From: Candidatus Gastranaerophilales bacterium
GTDB lineage: Bacteria > Cyanobacteriota > Vampirovibrionia > Gastranaerophilales > Gastranaerophilaceae
Direction of reading: 5' to 3'
Length of the DNA: 64,000 nt
Assembly (NCBI GenBank): GCA_944323685.1
Contig: CALUTJ010000009.1
Location: 24,919 to 88,918, forward strand
The notes under the pieces were generated by a model. That model made no database searches. It was not told where the DNA came from and saw nothing but the letters and a program-made list of their open reading frames with translations. Below are positions 9,232 to 16,539 of this stretch, piece after piece. The stretch's first letter is position 1. Each line of letters opens with the position of its first letter. Position numbers and translations under genes: made by a program.

Positions 9232-9372
9232 TTACAAAAATATCCGCTCCTGCGGCAAGAGCACCGGCTGTAGTCCCCAGCGTTGTACAAATTTTGGTTT
9301 TTTATAATCATTACCGTTTTTTGTTTGAGAAACAGAAGCTTTAAAATTAGGTATGCCTGCAACTTTAGTCAT
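9232..9372 (-). pseudogene. N-terminal fragment of the gene at 8198, out of frame
   Basis: ATG 9372 opens a frame whose first residues (MTKVAGIPNFKASVSQTKN) look like a genuine start. Around 9285-9306 the reading sense passes to the -1 frame, which runs without a stop into the main part ending at 8198. In the ATG frame translation stops at TAA 9234-9232 after 46 codons. A-runs and T-runs at the junction make a single-base deletion, natural or from sequencing, the simplest cause. Confidence 0.6.
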
Positions 9373-9455
9373 AAATTTGTCCCTTAATTAATGCATTAAT
9401 TATAACAGATTAACACACCAAAATAAATTTTTTGTCAGGCAGAAATAAAATATTA

Positions 9456-9632
9456 TCTAATCTAGTGTCGCAGTTGCCGCCTCGAGCCTTCGAGCCGTCA
9501 CTGCTCACCTTTGCCTTCTTTTTCGGCTGAACTGTGGTGAAGCCTGAAAAATGGCTTCACTATGTGAACAATGTGTCACTCAAAAAATTCGTTCACGTCG
9601 CTTTGCTCCTTATCACGAATTTTTCTCGGACA
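9456..9632 (+). repeat. Dispersed 177-bp element, copy 1
   Basis: It begins TCTAATCTAGTG and ends TTTCTCGGACA, and has the same 177-bp length as copies at 30295 and (inverted) at 59410; I count about 5 differences from the 59410 copy and about 11 from the 30295 copy. It is rich in internal inverted repeats: CTCGA/TCGAG near the left end, an 8-bp perfect stem GTGAAGCC/GGCTTCAC in the middle, and AAAATTCGT/ACGAATTTT enclosing the right 40 bases. No long open frame and no terminal inverted repeats were found. It lies in the 576-bp gene-free stretch 9373-9948. Confidence 0.9.
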
Positions 9633-9639
9633 AAATAAA

Positions 9640-9862
9640 TGTAACACCAAATAATTAAGTGTAAATTAAACATTCAAAACGCTGATATATTAACAAATGT
9701 TACAAGAATTAAAATCATGGAAACCATGATGTGGAGCGGGTGTACATGATTGTTAAAAAAATGTTACTTTCTCATGACTTCAAAATGCTGTACAAATCAC
9801 ACTTTCAATGGTTTAATAAAATCAATAAATGAATTAATTGTTGAGAAAAATTTTTGGGAGGA
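9640..9862. other. Gene-free stretch between repeat copy 1 and the glyoxalase terminator
   Basis: No convincing gene is seen. A perfect short hairpin ATCATGG-AAA-CCATGAT lies at 9716-9732. Together with the GGGAGGAG at 9857-9864 and the terminator that follows, the stretch could specify a small RNA or leader peptide on the plus strand, but no clear promoter supports this. Confidence 0.25.
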
Positions 9863-9913
9863 GATTTGGACGGATTTCCAAATCTAAAAAGCCGGTAAAA
9901 TATCCGGCTTTTT
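9863..9913. terminator. Double hairpin with bidirectional intrinsic terminator
   Basis: Arms AAAAAGCCGG (9886-9895) and CCGGCTTTTT (9904-9913) form a terminator usable on either strand, here for the minus-strand glyoxalase gene ending at 9949. Directly beside it lies a second 9-bp hairpin, AGATTTGGA/TCCAAATCT (9863-9885). The tandem arrangement is unusual for a plain terminator. Confidence 0.75.
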
Positions 9914-9948
9914 TATTTTCTGTCTGTTTTTTATGTACAAAATGTTAT

Positions 9949-10326
9949 TTATAATTTTTGAATAATTTCAATTTCGTTGCCGTCAGGGTCTTTTATAAAG
10001 GCAATTTTAGATTGGGCTTCTTCCATTAAGAATGGTTCATAGAGATATTCTCCGCCAAAGTTTTTGAATTTTTTATCAAATTCGTCCATATCTTTTGTTT
10101 CAACTGCAAAATGGCCGAAGGCGTTTCCGTTTGTGTAGCCGTTTTGCGGATTTTCAAAATTTTGGGTCAATTCAATTTCAAAATCACCGTCTTCCCCTTT
10201 TAAGAAGTGAAGTATAGAGTCTTCCAGCTCGATTTCGTGAGTCTTTTTTAAACCTAACAGCTCTGTGTAGAACTTCATTGAGGCTTCAATATCCTTTACT
10301 CTTATCATTGCGTGCAAAATTTTCAT
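9949..10326 (-). CDS. gloA: Glyoxalase I-like VOC-family protein
   Basis: A 125-residue single-domain VOC protein closely patterned on lactoylglutathione lyase: MKILHAMIRVKDIEASMKFY with a first metal ligand His5, FEIELTQN (Glu56), AFGHFAVE (His) and the C-terminal DPDGNEIEII with the last Glu ligand. Glyoxalase I isomerises the hemithioacetal of methylglyoxal and glutathione to S-lactoylglutathione. I place the start at ATG 10326 because AAGGAGAG lies directly upstream; an earlier ATG at 10368 lacks a ribosome-binding site. The gene is divergent from gshB-gshA, which would make its thiol cofactor, so the neighbourhood supports a glutathione-dependent detoxification role. Some VOC relatives have other substrates, so the exact reaction is likely but unproven. 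Confidence 0.85.
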   Translation of the reverse strand: MKILHAMIRVKDIEASMKFYTELLGLKKTHEIELEDSILHFLKGEDGDFEIELTQNFENPQNGYTNGNAFGHFAVETKDMDEFDKKFKNFGGEYLYEPFLMEEAQSKIAFIKDPDGNEIEIIQKL

Positions 10327-10430
10327 GGTTCTCTCCTTAAAATGTAAATTCTCTAACAGGCTAATCATAACATATCATTGTATTTTTTAATTTGGTTGGG
10401 GTATATTTAAGTTTAAACGAGGAAGAAATT

Positions 10431-11429
10431 ATGAACCAATTACAACAAACTGTTCTATTTGTAATCGATGACTTAGAGCTTAAATATTTTGAGTTTAACG
10501 ATTTAGTAACTAATTTCTGGTTAATAAAAGAGCTTTTAGAAAGAGGCTTTGAAGTTTTTATCACGGTAAAAAACAAATTGTTTACCGAAAATGAAACTGC
10601 AAAAACTATATGCTGGCAGGCTTATGTTAAAGATAACAATATTTTTTACAAAAAAGAAGAGCCGAAAGAGTATATTATAGAACACTTCGACGTGGTATTC
10701 TTCCGTCCCGACCCGCCGGTTGATATCGATTACATAAATGCTTGCCATGTGTTTGACTATGTTGATACGGAAAGAACGGTGATGATTAACAATCCCGTTG
10801 CTGTCAAAAACTTTAACGAAAAATTCCACCTGAATTATTTCAACCGGTATGCGCCTCAAAACCTTGTGACGGCAGATGCTGACAAAATAAAAAGTTTTGT
10901 ACGTGAACACAAAAAAGCCATAATAAAACCCTTAAACAGATGCTTTGGCAGCGGGGTTTATTATCTTGATACGGAAGAAAGAAACATAAATGCCATAATC
11001 AAGAACCTTACAAATGAAGGCAAAACCATGGTTATGGTGCAGGAATACATTGAAGAAGCCGCACATGGAGACAAAAGGATACTTATTTTAGGCGAGCATG
11101 TCTTTGACGAGTGTATATTAAAACTCCCCGGCAAAGACGATTTTAAATTCAGTGTCCATTCCGATAAGTATTTTGAAACGGCAGCCCTCACAGAAGATGA
11201 AAAGAAAATGGCACAGGAGATTGCTAAATACCTTAATTCTGTAGAACTGTACATGGTTGGGCTTGATGTTGCAGGCGGAAAGATTATGGAAATTAATGTA
11301 ACAAGCCCGTGTTATTTTATCAGAGAAATAAACGCCCATAACCGCGAAAAATTTCAAGATAAGCTTATGGACAAATTGATAGAACTTATTGAACTTAAAC
11401 AAGGAAAAGTACCTGCTTCTTTATGCTGA
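10431..11429 (+). CDS. gshB: Glutathione synthetase-like ATP-grasp ligase
   Basis: This 332-residue protein has the GshB layout: an N-terminal substrate domain (FRPDPPVDIDY), then an ATP-grasp fold with KAIIKPLNRCFGSGVYYL (ATP-binding Lys and glycine loop), VQEYIEEAAHGDKRILI and the Mg-binding GGKIMEINVTSPCYF. GshB joins gamma-glutamylcysteine to glycine in the cytosol. ATG 10431 is preceded by GAGGAAG; an upstream in-frame alternative at 10392 lacks a ribosome-binding site. Its stop overlaps the start of the gshA-type gene by seven bases, indicating translational coupling. The order gshB-gshA in one operon, with a glyoxalase divergent from it, argues for a functional glutathione pathway in an apparent anaerobe. 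Confidence 0.88.
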   Translation: MNQLQQTVLFVIDDLELKYFEFNDLVTNFWLIKELLERGFEVFITVKNKLFTENETAKTICWQAYVKDNNIFYKKEEPKEYIIEHFDVVFFRPDPPVDIDYINACHVFDYVDTERTVMINNPVAVKNFNEKFHLNYFNRYAPQNLVTADADKIKSFVREHKKAIIKPLNRCFGSGVYYLDTEERNINAIIKNLTNEGKTMVMVQEYIEEAAHGDKRILILGEHVFDECILKLPGKDDFKFSVHSDKYFETAALTEDEKKMAQEIAKYLNSVELYMVGLDVAGGKIMEINVTSPCYFIREINAHNREKFQDKLMDKLIELIELKQGKVPASLC

Positions 11430-12793
11430 AACAGTCATCTGTAAATTTTGAAGAAAATCTGCTTGCCGATGGAACCCGACTAACCGAAATATTCTTTTCT
11501 GGCTGTAAAACGTCTGATGTAATCGCGCAAAAAAGAGTCGGGGTTGAGTTTGAAAAACTGCCGGTTTGTAAAAATGATTTTAAAGCCGCGCCGTACTATC
11601 AGATTGCAAAATTTTTAAACTCTTTAAAAACAAAACATCCCCGCCGGTTTGACGATATATGTGAGAATAATGCCTTACTCGGGCTTGTCTCTGATGACGG
11701 CGTGATTACTTTAGAGCCGGGGTCACAAACTGAATTAAGCTTAAAACCGCTTGATAGTATTGATAAAATATCTGCAATAATTAAAAACTACAATAAAGTT
11801 ACTGCACGCTTAGCGCAAGAACAAGGAATACTCTGGCTCGGGTGCGGAATACAACCCGTGTCGACTTACCGGAATATTAATATAATTCCCAAAAAACGTT
11901 ATGAATATATGACAAAATATCTGCCGTCTGTTGCCAGAAAACCGCTTGTTATGATGAGAGAAACAGCCGGTATTCAAGCAAGCTTTGATTATGCAAGTGA
12001 AGAAGACGCAATGAAAAAATTTGCATTTGCTCTGAAATTATCGCCTTTTATCAGTGCAGCATTTGCCAATTCTCCTATCAGAAACGGCAGACTGACAAAA
12101 TTTAAGTCAAACCGTGCAGCAAGCTGGCTTGAAACAGACAATGACCGTTGCGGGCTTGTAAGTTCTAAAATTTTTTGCGGAGAGTTTTCTTTTGAGCAAT
12201 ATTCTCAAATCTTGCTGGATGTGCCTATGATTTTTATCGAGCGTGTTATAAACGGGACTAAAAAGGCAATAAAGGTAGAAAATTTGACTTTCAGACAGTT
12301 TATAAAAAACGGATATGAGGATTTTTGTGCAACTAAAGAGGATTGGGAAACACATATCAGCCTGTATTTTCCCGATGTAAGATTTAAAACATACATAGAA
12401 ATAAGAAATCATGACAATCAACGGGAAGATTTGATTTGTTGTGTTCCTGCATTATGGAAAGGGCTTTTGTATAATGCAGATGCTATGTCTGCTGTTTTAG
12501 ATATCTTAAAACCTCTAACATATTTCGATTTTGAATATGTGAGGAGAAAAACGCCAAAATGCGGTTTGGATATGAAAATCAGACATATGGCGATTAAAGA
12601 TATTGTGAGGGAAATAACGGATATTTCTTATCAAAGCCTGAAAAGTTTTGCACAGGGAGAAGAAAAATATCTGGAGCCTTTGAAGGAATATACGGATAAT
12701 GGGCTTACTCCTGCCGACCTTGTAATACAAAAATACAACAGGGATTGGAATTGTAATTTGTTGAAATTTGTAGAATATACTGCTTTAAAATAG
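11423..12793 (+). CDS. gshA: Glutamate-cysteine ligase, GCS2 (plant/alphaproteobacterial) type
   Basis: At 456 residues this matches GCS2-family ligases, which are unrelated in length to enterobacterial GshA. Recognisable features are the glutamate/ATP region DDGVITLEPGSQTELSLKPL, WLGCGIQP, RETAGIQASFDYASEEDAM, and the SPIRNGRLTKFKSNRA loop with basic nucleotide-contacting residues. It forms gamma-glutamylcysteine, the committed step to glutathione. ATG 11423 lies inside the last codons of gshB, so the two are co-translated. GCS2 members also include EgtA (ergothioneine), but no other ergothioneine genes are nearby, and the adjoining GshB favours glutathione. No terminator hairpin is obvious after the stop. 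Confidence 0.88.
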   Translation: MLKQSSVNFEENLLADGTRLTEIFFSGCKTSDVIAQKRVGVEFEKLPVCKNDFKAAPYYQIAKFLNSLKTKHPRRFDDICENNALLGLVSDDGVITLEPGSQTELSLKPLDSIDKISAIIKNYNKVTARLAQEQGILWLGCGIQPVSTYRNINIIPKKRYEYMTKYLPSVARKPLVMMRETAGIQASFDYASEEDAMKKFAFALKLSPFISAAFANSPIRNGRLTKFKSNRAASWLETDNDRCGLVSSKIFCGEFSFEQYSQILLDVPMIFIERVINGTKKAIKVENLTFRQFIKNGYEDFCATKEDWETHISLYFPDVRFKTYIEIRNHDNQREDLICCVPALWKGLLYNADAMSAVLDILKPLTYFDFEYVRRKTPKCGLDMKIRHMAIKDIVREITDISYQSLKSFAQGEEKYLEPLKEYTDNGLTPADLVIQKYNRDWNCNLLKFVEYTALK

Positions 12794-12847
12794 CTTCTTG
12801 CTATTTAAAATTAAATAACATAAAATATACTTGTAAGGGTGAAAAAA

Positions 12848-12876
12848 ATCACAATTTAATCTATTCAAAATATAAT
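12848..12876 (+). promoter_or_regulatory. Candidate promoter of the hydrogenase block
   Basis: A consensus TATAAT at 12871-12876 lies 17 bases from ATCACA (4 of 6 matches to TTGACA), placing a start near 12883, about 30 bases before the first gene. Confidence 0.45.
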
Positions 12877-12914
12877 ATTGAGAGAATCTGCATACAGTTA
12901 ATAAGGATAAGACA

Positions 12915-13175
12915 ATGGAAAAAGAAAAAGAAAACACAAAAACTATTACCATTAAAGTTTGTATGGGCAGCTCCTGCTTTGCAAGAGGTAACGCTGCTAA
13001 CCTTGATTATATCGAAAAATTTGTTAAAGACCACGGATTGGATGCAAAAATTGATGTTGTCGGCAGCAGATGCGAAAACAACTGCGCAGTCGGCCCGAAC
13101 GTTATTATTAACGGCGAAAATTGCGAATCAGCATCACCTGTTAGATTGGAAGCAATTCTCAAAAAATATTTATAA
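12915..13175 (+). CDS. Thioredoxin-like [2Fe-2S] ferredoxin
   Basis: An 86-residue protein with the thioredoxin-like ferredoxin signature found in NuoE/HoxE-type subunits: CMGSSCF (two Cys) and CENNC (two Cys), the four ligands of one [2Fe-2S] cluster, followed by the conserved GPNVIINGE strand. It opens the hydrogenase block and probably carries electrons to or from, or docks with, the hydrogenase-like proteins encoded downstream. A TATAAT-type promoter precedes it. After its stop a 9-bp hairpin lies before the next gene, so the first gene may be made in excess. A second copy of the family (16279) precedes the catalytic hydrogenase, so each hydrogenase has its own small partner. Confidence 0.87.
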   Translation: MEKEKENTKTITIKVCMGSSCFARGNAANLDYIEKFVKDHGLDAKIDVVGSRCENNCAVGPNVIINGENCESASPVRLEAILKKYL

Positions 13176-13188
13176 TTTAGGATTTTAA

Positions 13189-13216
13189 AAGCCTGCCGTC
13201 ATAAAATGGCAGGCTT
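13189..13216 (+). terminator. Hairpin between the ferredoxin and sensory hydrogenase genes
   Basis: A perfect 9-bp stem AAGCCTGCC/GGCAGGCTT with a 10-base loop is followed by GCTTATAC rather than a T-run. It is therefore a weak or partial terminator, or a processing/stability element that sets different levels for the genes on either side. Confidence 0.45.
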
Positions 13217-13306
13217 GCTTATACTTTATCGGCAGACTATAAAACATTAACGCTATTTTAATAGTGCCTGTTTTCTTAACAAAATAAATTAATAAGGGGT
13301 TATTAA

Positions 13307-15055
13307 ATGAACAGCCAGTATCCTATATATACACTTCAAAACGAGTGCGTTGACTGCTACAAATGCGTGCGACAGTGCAGCATGAAAGCTATCCGTATAG
13401 AAAACGGACACGCGTCAGTTATTCCGGAAAAATGCATTGCCTGCGGTCACTGCGTGCTTGTATGCCCGTCAGAGGCTAAAAAAATAAGAAACGATATAAA
13501 CAGAGCCCGCGCAGTACTTACTGCTAAGGAACGTGTTTTTGTCTCTCTTGCACCGAGCTGGGCAGGATACTGGGAATGCGGCAGCGAAAAACTCATATCG
13601 GCGATTAAAAAACTCGGATTTGAAGGAGTCTCTGAAACCGCTCTCGGCGCACAGGAGGTGTCTATCGAGGTTACAAAAATCCTTTCGCAGCGCGATAATA
13701 AAATTCATATCTCCAGCGCCTGCCCTGCTATTGTTGATTACGTAAGACTCTACATGCCGGAATACACAAAATACATTACGCCTGTGGGTTCACCGGCAAT
13801 GACACACGCAAAACTGTTAAAGCAAAGATACGGTAATGATATAGGGGTAGTGTTTGTCGGCCCTTGTATAGCCAAGAAAAACGAAGCAGACCGAAACCCC
13901 GACCTTATTGATGTTTCTTTGACCTTCCACGAACTTTCTCAGTGGCTTGCTCAGGAAAATATAGAAACAGAAAATATAGAGCTTGCGGACGACGTAAGAT
14001 TTGTGCCTAAAAAAGCCTATGAGGGCGCTTATTACCCTATAGAAGGCGGAATGAATAAAACAATCAGGCTATCAGGCTGCGCCAAAGATATTCAGCTTGT
14101 TAGCGTAAGCTCTATCCCTGCATTTAAAGATTCTCTGACAAATCTTGAACCGGAAAATCTTAAAAGCACAATATTTATAGAGGCTCTTGCCTGCCCCGGC
14201 GGCTGTGCCAACGGCCCTTGCAAAGACCCGTCAAAACCCGGTGTAATAACAATGTCTGATATCTTAAAAACCGTTAAATTAAGAGATGATATTCCGACAG
14301 AACCCGAGGTTGTTGTTGAAAAAGAATACCGCGAACATCCGCAAAACACTAAAAAATACACGCCTGAAGAAATAGCTGAAGCTATGGCAAGAATAGGCAA
14401 ACACGGTGCAGAAGATGAACTCAACTGCGGCGGCTGCGGCTATGACACCTGCCGTCAGCTTGCGGAAGCACTGCTAAACGGTGACGCCGAGCCTTCTATG
14501 TGCGTATCATACATGCGAAAACTCGCAATAAGAAAAGCCAGCGCAATGCTGCGTTCTATGCCGTCGGCTATTGTTATGGCTGATGCTGATTTGAATATTC
14601 TTGAAACCAACGAGGCGTTTGTCAGAATGTTTGCGCCCGACCTTCTCGAACTCTTTAACGGCCGGCCGGAAGGGCTTGCCGGCGGCGCGCTGGATAGAGT
14701 TGTTCCGTTTACCGATTTGTTTAAACGTACTTTAAAATCAGGTAAAGATATCCATAAAGAGCGTTATCCAATAGGCAAAAATCTCTATGACATTGCCGTT
14801 TTTGAAATTGAACGCAACAAGTTTGTAGGCGCCGTTATAACAGACGTTACACAAACGGAAATGAAACGCGAACAAATCGCTAAAAAAGCCCACGAGGTAA
14901 TCGAAAAGAATATTGCCACAGTGCAAAACATTGCCTGCCTGTTAGGAGAGCATATGGTAGACACTGAATTGTTGCTGAGCCAGATTGCGCAAGGGTATGA
15001 GGACAATCAGCCGGAAACTGAAGACTCTGAAATTACGGAGAATGGAGAAAAATAA
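13307..15055 (+). CDS. Sensory-type [FeFe] hydrogenase with Fe-S and PAS domains
   Basis: Domains in order: two [4Fe-4S] ferredoxin motifs (Cys14/17/20/24 and Cys43/46/49/53); an H-cluster domain (about 75-320) with SSACPA (ligand Cys139), GPCIAKKNE (Cys187, Lys190, Glu193) and EALACPGGC (Cys296, Cys300); a further Fe-S module NCGGCGYDTC (about 378-415); and a PAS domain (about 425-530). In catalytic enzymes the first loop reads TSCCP, where the first Cys shuttles protons; here it is Ala138. That loss, the PAS domain and the adjacent phosphatase fit the putative hydrogen-sensing group C (HydS-like) hydrogenases, so a sensing role is likelier than bulk turnover. The stop overlaps the next start (TAATG), giving tight coupling. 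Confidence 0.88.
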   Translation: MNSQYPIYTLQNECVDCYKCVRQCSMKAIRIENGHASVIPEKCIACGHCVLVCPSEAKKIRNDINRARAVLTAKERVFVSLAPSWAGYWECGSEKLISAIKKLGFEGVSETALGAQEVSIEVTKILSQRDNKIHISSACPAIVDYVRLYMPEYTKYITPVGSPAMTHAKLLKQRYGNDIGVVFVGPCIAKKNEADRNPDLIDVSLTFHELSQWLAQENIETENIELADDVRFVPKKAYEGAYYPIEGGMNKTIRLSGCAKDIQLVSVSSIPAFKDSLTNLEPENLKSTIFIEALACPGGCANGPCKDPSKPGVITMSDILKTVKLRDDIPTEPEVVVEKEYREHPQNTKKYTPEEIAEAMARIGKHGAEDELNCGGCGYDTCRQLAEALLNGDAEPSMCVSYMRKLAIRKASAMLRSMPSAIVMADADLNILETNEAFVRMFAPDLLELFNGRPEGLAGGALDRVVPFTDLFKRTLKSGKDIHKERYPIGKNLYDIAVFEIERNKFVGAVITDVTQTEMKREQIAKKAHEVIEKNIATVQNIACLLGEHMVDTELLLSQIAQGYEDNQPETEDSEITENGEK

Positions 15056-16230
15056 TGGCAGAAAAATCCTTCTTTGTTGATATTGACTGTTTTCAGCAGA
15101 AAAAGCACGGGCAAAATACTTTCGGAGACTGTTTTAAATCCAAACGTTTTACTGACGAAGGCCGCCTTCTTGCCGTATTATCCGACGGATTAGGCAGCGG
15201 GATTAAGGCAAATATCCTTGCCACAATGACTGCTACAATGATTTTAAAATTTATTGAAGAAGGCAAAGATATCTTAAAAGCCACCGAAGTTATTATGAAC
15301 TCTCTGCCAGTTTGTCAGGTCAGAAAGATTAGCTACTCAACATTTTCCGCTTTCGAATGCTCGGACGAGGGCGAGATAAAAATCGTTGAAGAGGGCAACC
15401 CCGATTTTATCCACATAAGAAGCGGTCGGCTCGTCGAACATACTCCGAGAATTGTTACCTCAAAAAAATTTACAAACCGCCACATGCATTTGTATAACTT
15501 TAAACTCGAACCCGAAGACAGGCTTATCTTTTGTTCTGACGGGGTTACGCAGGCCGGCATGGGTACAGATGAATATAAATTGGGCTGGCGCCGCGAAGGA
15601 CTCATTGAGTTTGCAGAAAGTGAAATAAAACGCGACCCGTCTATCTCGAGCCGCCACCTTGCAATGGAAATTGTTAAAGAAGCCATACGAAAAGAACCCG
15701 ACCATCAGGCAAAAGACGATGTATCCGCCCTAGTTTTGTATTTCAGACAGCCGAGAAAACTCCTTATCTTTACAGGCCCTCCATACAGACAGGACAGAGA
15801 CGCCGAATACGCAAAAATCTTTGATGACTTTGACGGAAAAAAAGCGATTGTCGGCGGCACTACTGCAAACCTTGTTGCAAGAGAACTCGGGCGGGAAATT
15901 ACAACAGAAAAATATAATAAGGGGATGCTGCCGGCATGTTCGCATATGGACGGGGTTGACCTTATCACGGAAGGGATTTTAACTCTCACCAAAGTGCTTG
16001 AATACCTTAACGAAGGCTATGACCGCTGGCCGGATGATGCCGCAGGAAGGTTGATTGAACTTTTGCTGGACTCCGATGTTATCAATTTTATGATAGGTTC
16101 AAAGCTTAATCAGGCGCATTACGACCCTGATTTGCCGTTAGAGTTGGAGATTCGTAAAAATGTTGTAAAACAACTGGAAAAAATTTTATCAGGACGTTAT
16201 ATTAAAAAGGTAAACCTCAGGTTTATTTGA
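15055..16230 (+). CDS. SpoIIE/PP2C-type serine phosphatase
   Basis: Residues 1-230 form a SpoIIE-like PP2C fold: LSDGLGSG with metal-binding Asp44, a middle FCSDGVTQAG motif, and the closing metal motif DDVSALVL. Such enzymes dephosphorylate Ser/Thr on regulatory proteins, for example anti-sigma-antagonists. A C-terminal part of about 160 residues (GPPYRQDRDAEYAK, VGGTTANLVARELGREI) is unrecognised and may be specific to hydrogenase-linked members. The ATG shares one base with the stop of the sensory hydrogenase, so the two proteins are made together. The simplest reading is that the hydrogenase/PAS protein senses hydrogen or redox state and the phosphatase is its output. No cognate kinase or antagonist is in the window. 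Confidence 0.88.
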   Translation: MAEKSFFVDIDCFQQKKHGQNTFGDCFKSKRFTDEGRLLAVLSDGLGSGIKANILATMTATMILKFIEEGKDILKATEVIMNSLPVCQVRKISYSTFSAFECSDEGEIKIVEEGNPDFIHIRSGRLVEHTPRIVTSKKFTNRHMHLYNFKLEPEDRLIFCSDGVTQAGMGTDEYKLGWRREGLIEFAESEIKRDPSISSRHLAMEIVKEAIRKEPDHQAKDDVSALVLYFRQPRKLLIFTGPPYRQDRDAEYAKIFDDFDGKKAIVGGTTANLVARELGREITTEKYNKGMLPACSHMDGVDLITEGILTLTKVLEYLNEGYDRWPDDAAGRLIELLLDSDVINFMIGSKLNQAHYDPDLPLELEIRKNVVKQLEKILSGRYIKKVNLRFI

Positions 16231-16278
16231 CGGAATTAAAGAATTTCAGACACCACCTAATTTTAAAGGGAGAACTAA

Positions 16279-16539
16279 ATGACTGACGGAAAAATATTGT
16301 TAGAATTATGTTTCGGCACAACATGTTTTGTTATGGGAGCATCAAAGCTACAGGAGATAGAATCAATACTCCCCCCGCAATATAAAAATAAAGTGGAAGT
16401 TAAGGCTCATACCTGCCTTGATTTGTGCAAAAACGCAACATATATGAAAGCTCCCTTTGTAAAACTTGACGGTGAAATAATTTCTGAGGCAACTGTCGAA
16501 AAAATACTTAAAGCAATAGAAAGAAAGATTGATGGATAA
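16279..16539 (+). CDS. Thioredoxin-like [2Fe-2S] ferredoxin, second copy
   Basis: An 86-residue relative of the protein at 12915, with ligand pairs CFGTTC and CLDLC and the following strand APFVKLDGEI. A strong AGGGAG sits before ATG 16279. Its last codons overlap the start of the catalytic hydrogenase by eight bases, so it is very probably that enzyme's electron-transfer partner. The sequence differs clearly from the first copy, so this is not a recent duplication. The role is inferred from family and position. Confidence 0.86.
   Translation: MTDGKILLELCFGTTCFVMGASKLQEIESILPPQYKNKVEVKAHTCLDLCKNATYMKAPFVKLDGEIISEATVEKILKAIERKIDG

Noticed and set aside
9285..9306. Programmed -1 frameshift in the orphan gene
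   Set aside because: An A-run is present but no X-XXY-YYZ heptamer in the correct phase and no downstream pseudoknot; an indel is simpler.
9716..9913. Possible small RNA or leader peptide on the plus strand ending at the double hairpin
   Set aside because: No convincing promoter; the terminator is explained by the convergent glyoxalase gene.
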